Source: Prinia subflava
Taxonomy: Eukaryota > Chordata > Aves > Passeriformes > Cisticolidae
DNA length: 64,000 nucleotides
Direction of reading: 5' to 3'
NCBI RefSeq assembly: GCF_021018805.1
Contig: NC_086251.1
Coordinates: 47,500,767 to 47,564,766 of the forward strand
Shown: positions 11,920 through 25,600 of the stretch, piece by piece
Layout: every line of letters begins with the position of its first letter
How positions within the stretch are numbered: position 1 is the stretch's first letter
The notes under the pieces: model-generated
Databases searched by the model: none
Told to the model about the DNA's origin: nothing
What the model saw: only the letters and a program-made list of their open reading frames with translations
Position numbers and translations under genes: made by a program

Positions 11920-12039
11920 CACTGCAGTTAACTCCATCGGCTTCCAGTTCATAGCCAGGTTCACAGCGACAGAGAAAAGAGCCGTAGGTGTTAACACAGG
12001 TCTGAGTGCAAGGGTTTTCATTTGTACATTCATTCACAT
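11920..12039 (-). CDS. FBLN5: FBLN5 exon 7: cbEGF4
   Basis: The 120-nt exon runs from acceptor cccgtag to donor gtaagtg. It encodes [20 protein letters not shown] and [20 protein letters not shown]. The calcium motif is DVNE and all six cysteines are present. In human this domain contributes to elastin assembly and carries cutis-laxa and related variants. Confidence 0.97.
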
Positions 12040-12976
12040 CTACGGGAAACCAATGCCAAATTCATCAGTGACTTCTCCGCAAAATCCATTTTCATTTGTT
12101 TTACTGCAGAGCATTTCAAAGAGATTAGCTGTACATTCAGAACGATCTGTTCTGAAAACATATAACCAAGTCAAGTGTTGTTTATTTGGATTCAGGTTGA
12201 TGCCTGGGAATAGCATGTTGGAAACACAACATGTGTGGAAGTGAAGCATTTTGAGAATGTCTTCAATAAAAAAATAACATGGAAGACAGGGATGAACCTT
12301 TTACTACAAATGTTTCTGTCCTTATCCTGCAATTTGAAAACCATTGAACCAATATTGTCATAACAGATCTGAGAAAAAATGCAGCAGGATTTTTGAGAAA
12401 AATAATGCAATGATGAGTGGTCCTTATGGAAACCTCAGGCTAAGGCAAAAGAAATATTTTTTGCCTTGTAGGACATTAACAACTTCTGGGCATGGTTAGC
12501 ACAGATCTTCTCCTGCAGCATGTGGGAAGATGCTCACTGCATTGCTAGGGAGACTGTGAAGAGGTTGTGTTGACTGTGAGGTAGCACATCAGAGCAAAAG
12601 GTGGTCTAATGCTGAGTACTCCAGTCTGGATCTTGGGAGACTCTGATTTACTGATCTGAAAAAGGTTTCCTGTCTCAGCTGGGTGACACAACCTCAGATT
12701 TTAATAATAAACTCAGTGCCTCAGCACTCGGTAGTTCCACTGAATTGAGTGAATTGAGGTTTGGGCCAATGTGCGTATTTGTCCTGATACATCGGTCATG
12801 TTACACCTGAACCCCTTTGAGGTAGTGTGAAACTACAGAAATACCTGTCTGACAAACCTGTGAACATTTTCAAAAGCCATGCTGGGAAGGTTACTTGTGT
12901 TCTAAAAACCAAGCAAGTTGTAAGGGCGTGGCTGAGGGGGGACCAAAGATTTCAGCCGTGGTCACCACACGCATAC
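12040..12976 (-). other. FBLN5 intron 6
   Basis: 937 bases; no recognisable element. Confidence 0.9.
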
Positions 12977-13093
12977 CTTGGCACGATCTCCCGTCGTCGT
13001 TAAGGGTAAAGCCGGGGTTGCACGTGCAGGAGTAGGAGCCAGGCACGTTGGCACACAGCTGCTGGCAGTACCCATAGCGACACTCGTCTATAT
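12977..13093 (-). CDS. FBLN5: FBLN5 exon 6: cbEGF3
   Basis: The 117-nt exon runs from acceptor ccacag to donor gtatgcg. It encodes [19 protein letters not shown] and [20 protein letters not shown], differing from human at one residue (ND for NE). Six cysteines and the C-x-N-x4-Y-x-C motif are present. Its GC content is clearly higher than the flanking intron. Confidence 0.97.
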
Positions 13094-15876
13094 CTGTGGT
13101 GGGAAGCACGGAAAGTAGAATGGTCTGCATTTTCACATGAGATCAAAAGCTGCAAGCACACTGAGCCAACAGTACCGATAACACAGAAATAACCCAGCAC
13201 ACTGTCATGGATGGAACAGCCAAACTTCCTGGCATTCAGACATGGAGTTACAGCTACAATATACCTCTCTCCAGTAGAATGTGGTAATGTGGTTTTATCC
13301 ACCTCTGACGTCTAGCAGTGTGTCTGATGAATTGATTGTCATTGCTGTAATCTTCAGTTTAAATCAGGCAGTCCACTTTGTTCCCTTAAGCAGCTTCCTC
13401 AAAGTATACCTGACAGCTGGCACAGGCTGCCAGCACAACCACAGCCAACATTGCAGCAAAATTTTGGCAGAATCAAAATAGAAAATTTCTTTGCCTCTAC
13501 ATATACCAAAGCTGCTCACTGGAACAGCAGTGTCTGTTATTACAGGCTTCTTTTTTTAGTGAGGATATTTTTGAAATATTTTCTTTCCAAATAACCACAT
13601 TCTCTTTTGATATGAAATTTTAACTGACAAATTACAGACTGTATAAGTTAATTTAATGCCAAAACAGCAGTTTGTGCTGAATTGCAGCATTAGCAATGCA
13701 TACAACTGAGTGCTATGAGCATGAGAAAATGCTCTAAAATATGTAAGATGGTAAGTACTAGAAGATTTTTGCTTCAGAACTAAAAACTAAAATGAAACAC
13801 CTGGAACAGTTATCCCTTCATAGTCTTAACATTTCCTTTGGTATCAAATGGCTTTTGATTCATGGAGATTTTTTTTAATGGCTGCCTTAAAGCTTTGAAG
13901 CTAAATTTATTCCATAGAAAATATTATATGCAGCCAGCAAGATGACCTAAAGGCCAGGTCAGTGGTGGTGAGTACACCAGCAGCAGGCTTCACCAAATCC
14001 TGCATGATTAACACAGGTTTTAAGTAAATTAATACCTCATTGCACTGACACAATGCATTACATTAAATAAATGCATTGGCTTTTGCAGGACTCATCTCAA
14101 GAGTGCTACTTTCTGAGGATAAGGACTTCTACAGGGCTGCTTCTTGTAGGTGGGTCATGTGGGTGCTGCTGCACTGGCTTCTCTGTGTGAACTTTACAAC
14201 ATTATTGCAACAGATAGAAGTGTAGGTTTTTGTAAAGGTGATTTACTATCAATAATTGGTAATTGGTCATTCCACTGAATTCCACTGCACTACTAACAGT
14301 GCACCAAAACCATCTGTCTCTAAACCCCAGTTTGGCCCTCTGATTACAGTAAATATTCCTTTACTGCTTTATTGCAGCAAAAAATCACTTCTCCAAAGTC
14401 AGTATAAAGTATGGAAAACTGAGACATCTTTGAAATTTAGGAAAAAATATACTAACTCTAAACACAATTTGTTTTTCATTTTTCACATTCCTTGCAATAA
14501 TCCACCCCATGATTACTTAAACAGGGCAATGCTGGGATGTTTTAATTAGCATAAGCAGGTACTCAAATCATCAGTGCAGCCATTTCAGTTCTTCTGCTAT
14601 AACCATCAAGCAGAAGAGTATTTTAGATCTATGTTCAAATCCTGAAAGCTGCACACAACCCTTTCATTTGGCTGTAACTGGGAGGAGTAAATGGGTAACA
14701 GAACAGGTGATGCAGAGCAGAAACTGCCTTCCTTCCCTGTCACACGTGCCTGTACATTCCCCAGCACAAGTTTGTTGTTTTTTTTCCAAGAGAAGTTGAT
14801 TTATTATGATAAATCTATGGATTAAGGAGCAGAGGCCTTGGAGACTTCTTATCCCAGGGGAACTACAGGACAGTGACTCTCTGAAGTGGCTATGGTTGCA
14901 CAGAGCCCAGCTCGGACACGGCCCAGCCTGGTGCGTGCCAGGGGAATTACACAGCAGCTGTTTGCAGTAGTCAGGAAAGCAGCCATGAATGAGTCCTTCA
15001 TGGAATTGCTACTTGGGAGGAGAAAGCTGGAAAATAACTGGAGATGCTCCAGGGACAAATGGGCAGGGAAAGCCCATTCATTCTTCTTCTAGCGGAGGTG
15101 TGACGAGACAGTCCAGCTCTGCAGAGCTGGCACCAAACAGCCTGCACTGCAGGGAAAAAACTAGGAATGGGCAAATTTTCTTAAAAAAAGTTGTATGCTG
15201 ATTCCTAGGTCCTACCTGTGTATCTAAAATTAATGTCTACATCATCATCCCATGAACATGTCAAGTAAGGGGAAAGGGCTGGAGGAGAGGAGAGATGGAA
15301 GGTTTGTTTTCCTGTGCTGTTGAGCGATGTTTTTTCAACAGGACTGAGCTAAAAGGATGAACAGGACATTGCTGCAAGGAAAATAATGAAATTGAAATAA
15401 AACTGCATGGAAGATTGTGAAATGGAATCCGGTTCAGAGGTAATTTTTTTCTCACCCTCGAACAAAAGAATTTGTTGACTAAGGATTTACTGTTGGTCCC
15501 ATTTCTTGGTATCAAATATGGATCCTTTCAGGTCCACAGTGTCAAGGAAAGCACAGCTCTGTTTGGGCAAAAGTCTTTATGCACACACACTTGCAATTGA
15601 TCTTATATGAAAGGGAATCCTTCAGACTGTGGATATGAAAAGCCCAGTTATTACACTATTATGGTGCTAGTCATCAGGCATTTACATCTACAGTTTTGTT
15701 CCATGAGGGACCCTCTCTGCCAAAGATTTCACTGGCACTTACAGAGACAAAAGACAGTTTCCACCTAGCTGAAGGTTTAACTGTGCACTTGACAAAAGTG
15801 CTTAGTGACATTATTTCTGGGAGTAACAAGTACGCATACACAGACACTCAGATACCATATCACATGAGGATTTTAC
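13094..15876 (-). other. FBLN5 intron 5
   Basis: 2783 bases. I see an 18-bp perfect palindrome at 15113-15130 and no interspersed repeat. Confidence 0.9.
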
Positions 15877-15999
15877 CTAAACACTGCCCTTCTAACAGCC
15901 AGTAGCCTTCAGTGCAAGAGCAGGTATAGCCCCCCTCAGTATTTATGCAGATCTGGGTGGGGTTACACTGGTGAGAATCTGAAGCGCATTCATCCACAT
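15877..15999 (-). CDS. FBLN5: FBLN5 exon 5: cbEGF2
   Basis: The 123-nt exon has acceptor ttgcag and donor gtaaaat. It encodes DVDECASDSHQCNPTQIC, then INTEGGYTCSCTEGYWLLEG and QCL. It carries the calcium-binding DVDE and the hydroxylation-type C-x-N-x4-Y-x-C pattern. It is nearly identical to human residues 127-167. Confidence 0.97.
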
Positions 16000-16574
16000 C
16001 TGCAACACAGAAATACAGAAGGAAAATGTTAGAAATAGCAACAACAGAACATTTTTCATATTGTACAGTGTGTACACTGTCTTTGTGCAAGGAATTAGAG
16101 TTTGGGAGAGTAGACAGAATGGCCATAACCTGAAGGAAAATTCACAATAATAAATGTCTGAGGGCAGTGAGAACTGAGGATGCACATCAAATCTCTCAGT
16201 TTTGCAGGTGACCCAGTGTTTCAGTTTTTCTCCTCAAGGAAAGTCTCTCATTATCTCAAACTTTTTGTTACTTCCACATTTGCTATGTCACTGAGCTGGG
16301 ATTTCCATGCTACAGGGCATTGTTCCGTCCTAGAGAGAGGCTGCTGAAAGGATTATGCAACCCCACTGAAAAGTAAGAGATGAAGGGGAGTTTGAGAGAT
16401 GTACAAACTCAACACAGAGACATAAAAAAATACTTCCTACCCCCACCAATGCAGACCATCTCACTGTAATTTTTCAGACAGAAAGTTCAACCAGAAATCA
16501 ACCTTTACCTGACCAAAAAATGTATACTTCCCTGGAATCAATTTCCTGACAGTAATACTATTTTCTTTTAATTT

Positions 16575-16679
16575 CCCCCCCCCCATCTTTATTGGGTTTA
16601 ATGTAGTTGGGGTTTTATTACAACCCCTTAGGGTGTTTTTGTTGTGGGCTTTTTTTTTTCCTTTTTTTTTTTTTTTTTT
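16575..16679. repeat. poly-C and poly-T tracts
   Basis: Ten consecutive C at 16575-16584, followed by two long T runs ending at 16679 on the plus strand. Confidence 0.9.
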
Positions 16680-19600
16680 CCAAAGGAGGTAAATAGCATT
16701 CCTACATTTATATAAGCCGGGACTCTGGAACATAACTGATTAAAAATGCCTTTCAGAGTCAGAAGTTCATTTTGAATCACTTGCTCAATATCTTCCCTGA
16801 TGTTTCAGGCGTCAGGTTTGCCTCTAGATGTCAGAAATGGAAATGCCAAAAGATAAATCATGTCCTTTTTCCAGCCAACCTAAGTTTCTGTGTTTTATTT
16901 ACTGATACCTAAACTATTTTTTATTCCAGCATACTGTGCACTGGCCTTTGCTGAAGCACTATGTCATCCTAGCAATGTTACTCCCTTGATCCTCCCCTGA
17001 TTCTTATTAACCCAGACTTCGTTAGGTCATGACTGAAAGTCACCAATGCCCTGGGCTGGAGCAGACAGCAGAGTTACATCTCTGATTCTGCCCCCAAGGC
17101 AGCAAGCACAGCCAGTCAGCTGTACAGTCCTAGCAGTCATGAAACAACGGATCCAGTCTACCACAGCAGCATATCTGACATGTTCAGATATATAAATAAA
17201 TACATACATATTATACTTATGGAGAGAGTCTAGAGTTCTTATCTTGCCAACATCTGTAGTGGAACAATTTATGGTGAGTCAAAGCTGGTAAGATAACAAG
17301 GGGGGTACAATTAGAGGTAATTAACTCTGTCAGAAATCGGTTCCCATGTATTTATTGGCCAGATGAAGGTTGGCAAAATGATGGGGGAAGTGGGAAAAGG
17401 GTAAGATAACAAGTCTAGACTGTATAGGTCCATAAATATGTTGTTCAGTTCAGCAATTGCTTCTGCGATTGGGCTGAAAAATCTGGATCCTCCCTTCACA
17501 GCATATCACACATAATTGTTGTATCTGAACAGAGATTTTATCTAACCATAAATTTAATAACAATGACACTAATGTTTTCTAAATGAAAAAGCTTTCTATT
17601 TGTCATGCTTGCTTATTGTTTTAGGAGTGGTACCTTGGGATCTGGCCAATCCTGCTTTTTCGAGTCTGCACTAAGCTTAAAAAGGAGATTTTCATTTTCC
17701 ATGTTCCCTGCTTCCAGTAATATTAATAGATGAAGTAAAGTGAAAACAAAATGAGGGTCATGGTCTTGCCACTTATGGTAACAAGACTCTTTGAAGACAA
17801 CAGATCCTCCACTCTTCTGTGGTGCATTTTTATTGCAGGGGTACAATGTCTTTCACTTAAAGCAATGAGTGGCTACGGGATAGGTTTTGTTCCCAAGACA
17901 TCCTTGTAGCAGTTGCTTGAGCTCCACTCCAGAGAAGACATTGATCCTCTTCCATTTGCTTTATAACAAGCAGATTTATTTGCTTTTATTTATTTTCCCA
18001 GTCTTCACCTTTTGTGGTGGTATTGGAAGCATATTTCCATTGGAATGCAACATTTTTTACAATGGAGGCCTCCTGTGGACTTTCTGCCAGAAAACCTGAT
18101 GACCCTGAGGTTGTCTATGCAGAATACCTTGACTCCTCACATTTTGTACCTTGGTGACTTCACTGAAGTAGTTTTATGCAAGCAACAGCCTTACTGGTAG
18201 CAGCAAATCTTTTTGGTTGGGCCTGAGTGCACACATCCAGTTCTGTATTTCATGTCTGGCATTCTCTAAGATTGCCCCTTACCATGAAGTGATATTAAAC
18301 TCTGACTGACCCAGCCAATACAATCAAATGAAGTATTTTTGGCAAGCAGCCTTCACAGTTGAAACAGGTAGTACAATCCCAGGCTATCTGCCCCAGATTA
18401 TCCACAATATATGGGCTCACTAAGTGAGAGTGGATATTTGCACGCTGAAATTGGTGCAACAATTGGCCAGACATTAGGTATCTTCCTGAAGCATATCAGA
18501 CCTGGCAGACATAGGGTGTTTTACCCAGTTTACACAATGTAGCATCCAGTAAGAACAGATGTGGTTGGTAAAGTCTAGAACTAGACATTTGGCAGGGAAA
18601 TGAAAAAAACAACCCAAACAATCCCAGATTATTTCCACTGGGGAGAACTTCATGAGGTTACCTATAATGGATATATATAGAAGTTACATCAAAACACTTC
18701 CAGGGCATTTTTGTTTGAATGGAAAATTGCAAGAAGTTGCAAGTGCAACATGACAATCTGTCAATAAAGCATGAATAATTTCTTTGTCTGGCTGCACAGC
18801 TTATTTCTGTCCTATTCAAGCATAAATCTTAGGTGTCTTCAAAGCCATTTGTACTACCTCTGCCTCTATGATGGGTCATACACAATACTCAGGCAAAACT
18901 GTGATGCTAATTGTACATGATAATAGATTTTCAGTAGTTCTGTAGGTTCGAAGCAGATAAGACAAATTCAGAGAATAAAAAACTGTAAGGCCTACTCAAT
19001 AGAAGGGTAGCACATGTGGTTAAGAAATCCCCAAGGTCCATTTTTCTGAAGTTTGGAAGAATGTGTCTGATGCAGCACAACCTGTGTCATAGTCTTCACC
19101 GTGGACAGAAATACTGCAATGAGTTGTCCTCCGAGCCCCAAAGTAAAGTCTAATTAGCTGGAGAGCAGAAGAGTTATTAAAGGGGAGCATGCTAGCAAGA
19201 AACCCTAGAAACCCCATTGCCCTCCATTCAAGATGTTAACAAATTGTGGTATTTTATGATCTCAGCATCAGTGCCATGAAAGCATCAGATGCTGTCACCC
19301 ATCACTGATAATACAAGGATGGTTTTCATTATACCAAACCTGCTTTTAGTATCTTTCATCACCAAGATCCCTAGAAAATCTTACCTGCATCCAAACAACA
19401 AGTCTAGTCTTTAATAATAGCTACTGGTTAAGGAATACCTCGTGAGATTTTGGCTAGATGACTCAGTATGTGGCAACAAAGAAGAATTGCCATGAAGTGG
19501 ACTGGGAAGAAAATACAAATTAGATCTGTCCTCAATGAAGATAGACTCAAGTAATTGGTGGTTACTGTGCAGGACAAGGAAGCCAGCACAGAGACACTGA

Positions 19601-20221
19601 CCACACTGTAGCTCATGGGCTGAGAATTTATCTTTTGGGAACTCTTCCTTGGTTTTTCATCTTTCATCACCCTGCTTCCTATTTGAAAAACAGGGATTAT
19701 AAAATAATAAAAATCCATTATTTCTGCCACAGTCCAGTCTCCCTCCCTGTTTAGCACCTAAAACTCATCAGGACAGGGCTTGCCTTCTTATGCACAAAAG
19801 CTGTTCACAGTGAGTCTATTTTTATTTGATGCCTTCCAATCCTAATACAAATCAACCTGGACTACAAAATCCTACAATATCCCGCTTGGTGATAAATACC
19901 AGTGCACCTGGATTTTAATGAGGAAATTCAAGATTAAGGAACTAAAGAACAAGCCTTTGACCATTTAAAAAAACAGAAACAGGAGCAGGTCACAGACCCT
20001 TCTGTCTTGTAGTCTCTCATGTACAACTTGCACCTATTATATGAACATTTCAAAATACCACTTTTTCAGAAATTTTATGCAGACTCTTTGGCTGGTGAGA
20101 TCTAAAATAAAATATTAACCATCATTCTGAAAGCATTATGTTCTACTATAAGACCTCAGAAGCATCAAAGTTTTTCAGCTAAATTCTGTGCTACTTAGAA
20201 TGTCGCTGTTCTACCTTAAGG

Positions 20222-20398
20222 TTGCATGGAACCTCAAAGATTCTAGTAGTTACTGAAGAAGGAAGAGAATTATTGATGTAGTCCATGGCAAATTAAAAGA
20301 GTTGTTTGGCTTTTACACCACTTTTTACCCTTCCAGACAGGACTGTCAGTGTTGCTGTGAAATTACATATGAAAAAAACTGAGGATATTAAAGGTTGT
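20222..20398 (+). repeat. dispersed direct repeat, copy A (unclassified)
   Basis: About 175 bases that match 22512-22683 in the same orientation at roughly 80% by eye, with shared blocks TACTGAAG..GAGAATTATTGA, GGCAAATTAAAAGA and TGCTGTGAAATTACATATGA. Similarity stops on both sides. I do not recognise the family. Confidence 0.8.
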
Positions 20399-20641
20399 CA
20401 TACCTAATAATTTTGAACAAATTCAGATTTTCCCAAATGACTAGTGATTCTGGGTGACTCCTTAGAGAGAGCAGTTGTTCAGCACTTCATAAGCACACCA
20501 TAGAGCCAAGGCAGGATAGATGGGTCACTGTTCAAAACTTCTCCTGCCAAGGAATGCTTGGCCAAAGCTGTCTCCAGTTGTTTCAGCTCTTTATTATTCT
20601 GTGGTGTGCTATTAAATTAGTGGTCATCTATATCCTCTCAC

Positions 20642-20703
20642 CCATCCTTCCAGTTGTTGCATTCACTTCTCTTATCCATCCTTCCAGTTGCTGTATTCAC
20701 ATT
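20642..20703. repeat. 34-bp tandem duplication
   Basis: CCATCCTTCCAGTTG followed by a similar TGTATTCAC/TGCATTCAC segment is present twice with an offset of 34 bases. Confidence 0.9.
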
Positions 20704-22511
20704 ACTGCTCCCACAGCTAATTCCAAAGGCAGAAGTTCAGGCAGCACTCCAGACAAATTAAAATCTGACTTAAAGTGGGAATGATTCACTTTGGTACTTC
20801 CGAGATGAATACTGAGAGCAACCACATGGCCCCTCCAGACCACTGCTCTCTGCCTGCTAAGAAATACCAGCCTACACTGAACAGAGCCTCATGGCTCCAA
20901 GCCATGAGTTTTAAAGATCTCTGGGTTACTGACAGAGTGAGAGAATAGGTAGATGGCATCTCCACATCGGTTTGTAAGGAAACGTGCTGCAAGAGCTGAA
21001 GCCTGAACACTCCAAAATTAACCACATCCCTCTCTCTTAGATCTGCGTGTTTGCCTTAAAAAAATGGCTGTGGTGGTTTGGTTTAGCAGCTCTGGGGTGT
21101 GATGTTGTCTTTACTTGACATTTTGGCAAGAGGTGAGGTGGCTGGGGCGATGGGATTTCATTTGGGGATTGCAAGGGTGGAGAAAGTTTTTTTTTTAATT
21201 TCTGGCTGGCTTCCTGCCTTTTGTAGGATGTGATGTGCTGATGCTTTGTTTTTATTGGTACAGATTGTATTTTTAATGGATGGCAGGATGCCTGGTGACT
21301 GGATAAATATCATTTACAATGTCAAAATAAATACATGAACTAATTGTGTTTAGCATGCAAATGACTGGCTTTGTGTTTTATTATCTGTAAAAGCTAATAT
21401 TAATGGGTATTAGTGGATTCTTTAGAATTTAGCCACATCACAGAACAATGAATGACATTTTTAATTCAGGGCTCATAAATTAAAGAAAAAAGAAATCATT
21501 TAAATGCTATGCATACACAAAAATGGGGCAACATATTAATATAGACAGGAAACCTAGATATGAAACTGCAGCACAACATTACATCTCACCACCAAGGCTA
21601 ATTCTTCTCAGGAGATCTTTTTTTGGTACTGACTCATGTCTACCAAGAATGCAGGACTGAGACCACTCTTATTTGTATCAATAATACTGCAAGAAATCAC
21701 AGCATAAACAGAAAACCAACACTCTAATCCACTGAATTAAGACCAGACATATTCTGTATTTCTCAAACCAAAAAAACTAAGACTAGGAGTTCAAGAGAGA
21801 ATCATAAATGTGGAATTCTGAGGATCTGGTTTTGGCCCACTGTTTTCCACATTTGTGTTAAAATGCAGAGGATCACAAGCTGGTGGAATTAAGAACTAAA
21901 ATGTCAAATGAAGATTTGTATGAAAGTATTTTGCTAGGTATGGTGGGCACATTTGAAAGTGCTTTTCAAGACAGACAAATGCAAGGTCATATGTCAAGAG
22001 TAAAAAATGTAGGTCAAAAAAATAACTGTGGGGTTGTTAGAGATAATCACTTGAGCATGAACTTATCCTGACATGATGTTGCTGAAAAGACAAACATAAC
22101 TATGAGAACACTGAGTAGACACAGGAAATTGTTCTTACCACTGTACATTGCATTAGTGCAATAATTACTGAAATACATTTCTGGTGTCAACACTTCAAAA
22201 ACTGATATTGCAAAGAGATACCAAGAGATTCCAAAGAGTTTTTCCAAGCCACAAAAATTTATCTTAGAGCAAGATAATGCTTCATTTAATAATCTTATAT
22301 TTAAGAAAAGGTTCAAGGTATATTTGCCCAAGATCTGTAAGCATCTTCATGGAGGCTATGTTCTTCTCTGATGATGGTCACTAAAGCTAAAGCAAAAGAC
22401 AATGCGATATAATTCAGTGTTTAGAAGACAAATTCAAAATAAAAATAAGGCATATGCTTTAGTGCTTCTGTTTAAGCATCTGAAAAAGCATAATAAAGCA
22501 CATGGTAGATG

Positions 22512-22683
22512 GTGCATGAAACTCAAAGTTTCCAGCAGTTACTGAAGCAGAAAGAGAATTATTGACGTAGTCAGTGGCAAATTAAAAGAATTATCTGGCT
22601 TATCTCGTCTTACCCTTACAGATAGGACTGTGAATATTGCTGTGAAATTACATATGAAAAAACTTGGGATGTTAAAAACTGTT
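22512..22683 (+). repeat. dispersed direct repeat, copy B (unclassified)
   Basis: Partner of 20222-20398, about 2.29 kb downstream. Small indels and substitutions are spread evenly, indicating an old duplication or two insertions of one element. Confidence 0.8.
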
Positions 22684-25600
22684 CCTGTATTTTAGAGCCT
22701 TATACCACAGCAGTATTTATTCTTTTAAACAAGCTGTAGCAAAAAACTATGTCTTCAAAACACCATTTGATGGGTAAAGTTCTGTGTCCTGGGTCACAAA
22801 TAATACAAATTATGTGGTCAAAGTGGTGTCATAAAATATTCACTGAATAATTTAACACCTTTCAATGTTTAGTTATTTTTGTCTATATCCATACCCATCA
22901 TACCTGAGATTTTCTGTTTGCCTTACTTCATATTCCATTTCCTAGGCCATAAGGAAATCTAACTGAACTAGTAAAAGTACTGAAAATGGGGATAGGAATT
23001 TGCAAGGTTCTTCCAAAAGATTTTTCCATTGAAAACATTTAAATGTGAGCATATTGTCCCTTAATCAATAAAACAGATTTTTAGTGAAAGAAATTGTACC
23101 TCTAATGCTTTTTACTAAGCTCAGAAATGCGTTGAAAACATAGAAATTGTTACTAACAGTTTTGTGCTAGATGTTAACTCATCGGCCTAAATATGTTGGG
23201 GATGCCAACAACCTTCCTTTCAGTACATGTAGAGTGATTGCTTCTTTATGAAGGATGAACCAAGTAAAAGAGGAAGAATCCAAGCTATTACCACAGACAA
23301 TTTGTTGAATCAAAGAGCCTCAAAAGGACTAAACTCCAAGATAGAGGAGGTGGTCATGCAGGAAGTAGTAAATTTTTCAGCAGTCTAAGTAACTTTACAA
23401 GGTGGGTAGCCATGGGAAGATGCCAGCAGACAATAGGAAAAGGAACAGAGGTTTTTAGGAACTGGGAGCACCTACCCTCTGGCAAAAATTGTAAGCAAAG
23501 ACACTGCCTTTCTTCTGCTCAGAAAATAAAAAACAAAAGATTGTTCATAAACAGGACTTTATGCATTAAAGAATAGAGAAGGAAACTAAGTCGTTAAGAT
23601 CAACTCATCAATTCAGAGACTTTTCAGAGCCCTTCAGGTAGGAAAAGATTTTCTTGACAAAAAGCTACTTCTAAAGGAAAAAAAAATCTTGGTACTTAAG
23701 AGCATGTGGTTCAATACCACATGATAGAGTAAATGCACAGAGTGGAAAGTTTACCAAGGAAGTTCCATCCCAAGGAGATGATTTGCACCTGCCCCAACAG
23801 GAACAAGGGAGACTATTGTCGTTCAGCCATCCACTGGTGTTGAAAGTGGTGGGATCTGTGACTGCGCTTATCCCTCCACAGGCGTGGTCTGTGCTCGGGG
23901 CACTGTCACTGTTCACTCCCCCCATGGCAGTTCCTTTCCCAGCTGGCTGACAATGGAATAACAGCACTAGCAGAGAGCTGTCATGGAAGGATGTGAGCTT
24001 ATCATCTCTGAGCTAGAACCACACTCTTGTAGACTATGACAAATAGAAGTGAAACTTTGCTTGGACTCTGTGATGAACGGGAAGCCAATGTGGACAGCAG
24101 ATTTCCAAGACAATATGCTTTTGGCAATGTGTGCTGTTTCACAGATGGACTGTTACATTTTGTTCTCTTTGGAACGTATTTAGCATGCATGACTTCCTTT
24201 CTTAAGTAATGAATTCTGATAATCATGCTACAAACTTCTGTGGGTCACAGTAGTAGCTGTGGCTGTGTTTCCTTCTTTTGATCAGGGATTGACAAAAGTG
24301 GGTATGTTTTTCCATCATGATTATTTGGGAGCCACTAGCACCATGGGTTCAACACAGTAATACTGAAGATTAATTTGACAGTTGTGAGAGTACAGGTCTT
24401 GCAGACTTGAAAACATTTGCCATGGAAAATCTTCTTCCCCCTTTTACAAGAAAGTGTGGGTGATTTGGGGGCCCTATATCTTTATTTCATTCTGTCTCTG
24501 TTTTAGTCCCACTGTTTTACTGTCACAACCCCAGGAGCTAACCTGGCTTTTAAGATGCAACGTTCTGGAAGAGAGGCTTGAAGCTGACAGCTCGTTCCAG
24601 AATCTCTGTCTGCTCAAATACTAAAGCTCATTCAGTCATTTATAACCCTCAGGGCTCCATTTTAAAATAATACAAAGATTGGATGTCTGTTTTTTATAGG
24701 CATAATTGCAGGCCAGGACTAAACATCCGAGCTCAGCAACATGGGTATCAGTTCCAAGATTACTTGGAACAGAGCACTTTCCCCAAACTTCTCCCCCACT
24801 CCTTATTTGGACACTGAAAAATAATTTCCTCAGTAGTAGATTTTTACTCAGTGAAATCACATGTTTTCTCAAAACTTTTTTTTTTTTCTCAAGATAATTA
24901 CATTTGATAAGAAAAGGGAAGAAATAACAATGCCACATTCCTAAAGTGCAGACTGAAGCCAAATTCAAACTGCTGCTGTGTGGGGTCAGTGTTTTTCCAA
25001 GGACAACTGACCCTGCTGAGCTTGGACACAAGCCAAAACCAACTCCCTAAACACCTGTTTAATTGCATATTTCACTGTCTGAGGACCGGCCATTGATTGT
25101 TGAATTAATTTTCTATCTGCACCCCATATGCATTAGGTTATTGGCTGATGGTTAAACAAGGATTAAAGTGAGTTTTTTCACAGAGGGTCAGTCTGGAAAT
25201 GGATACTAAATAAGTGTGAGGCATGAATCTGTAATTCTGCTCCCTCTGCCTGGTATGAAAATTGCTCAACATGTGTCACAGGTTCTATGTCTCCTGCCAG
25301 CTGAGCCTTTCCTTAGCGAGCCCACTTTTCACATTACTCAGAGATGATAAACAACAGCTAAACTGTGAAGGACTTTGCTCTTCAAACACAGTTCTAGTCG
25401 TGCTTTTGTGGCTGAGATTTACATGACAGCCATGCAAAGATGTGCATAGCAAGGGGACTAAAGGGCCAGCAGCCTCTCCCCTCTCTGCTCAGAAGAGAGC
25501 TGCGTGTGGTTCATACACTTGGCATTGCCTGCATGACCACAGATCCTCACTCTCACCAATTCCCAGGGCTCCCTGTTGGTACAAGATCACAGCCACTTGT

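Noticed and set aside
24636..25031. 131-codon open frame on the minus strand
   Set aside because: Intron 4 sequence with a Lys run from a T-tract; no similarity recognised and no coding-like composition.
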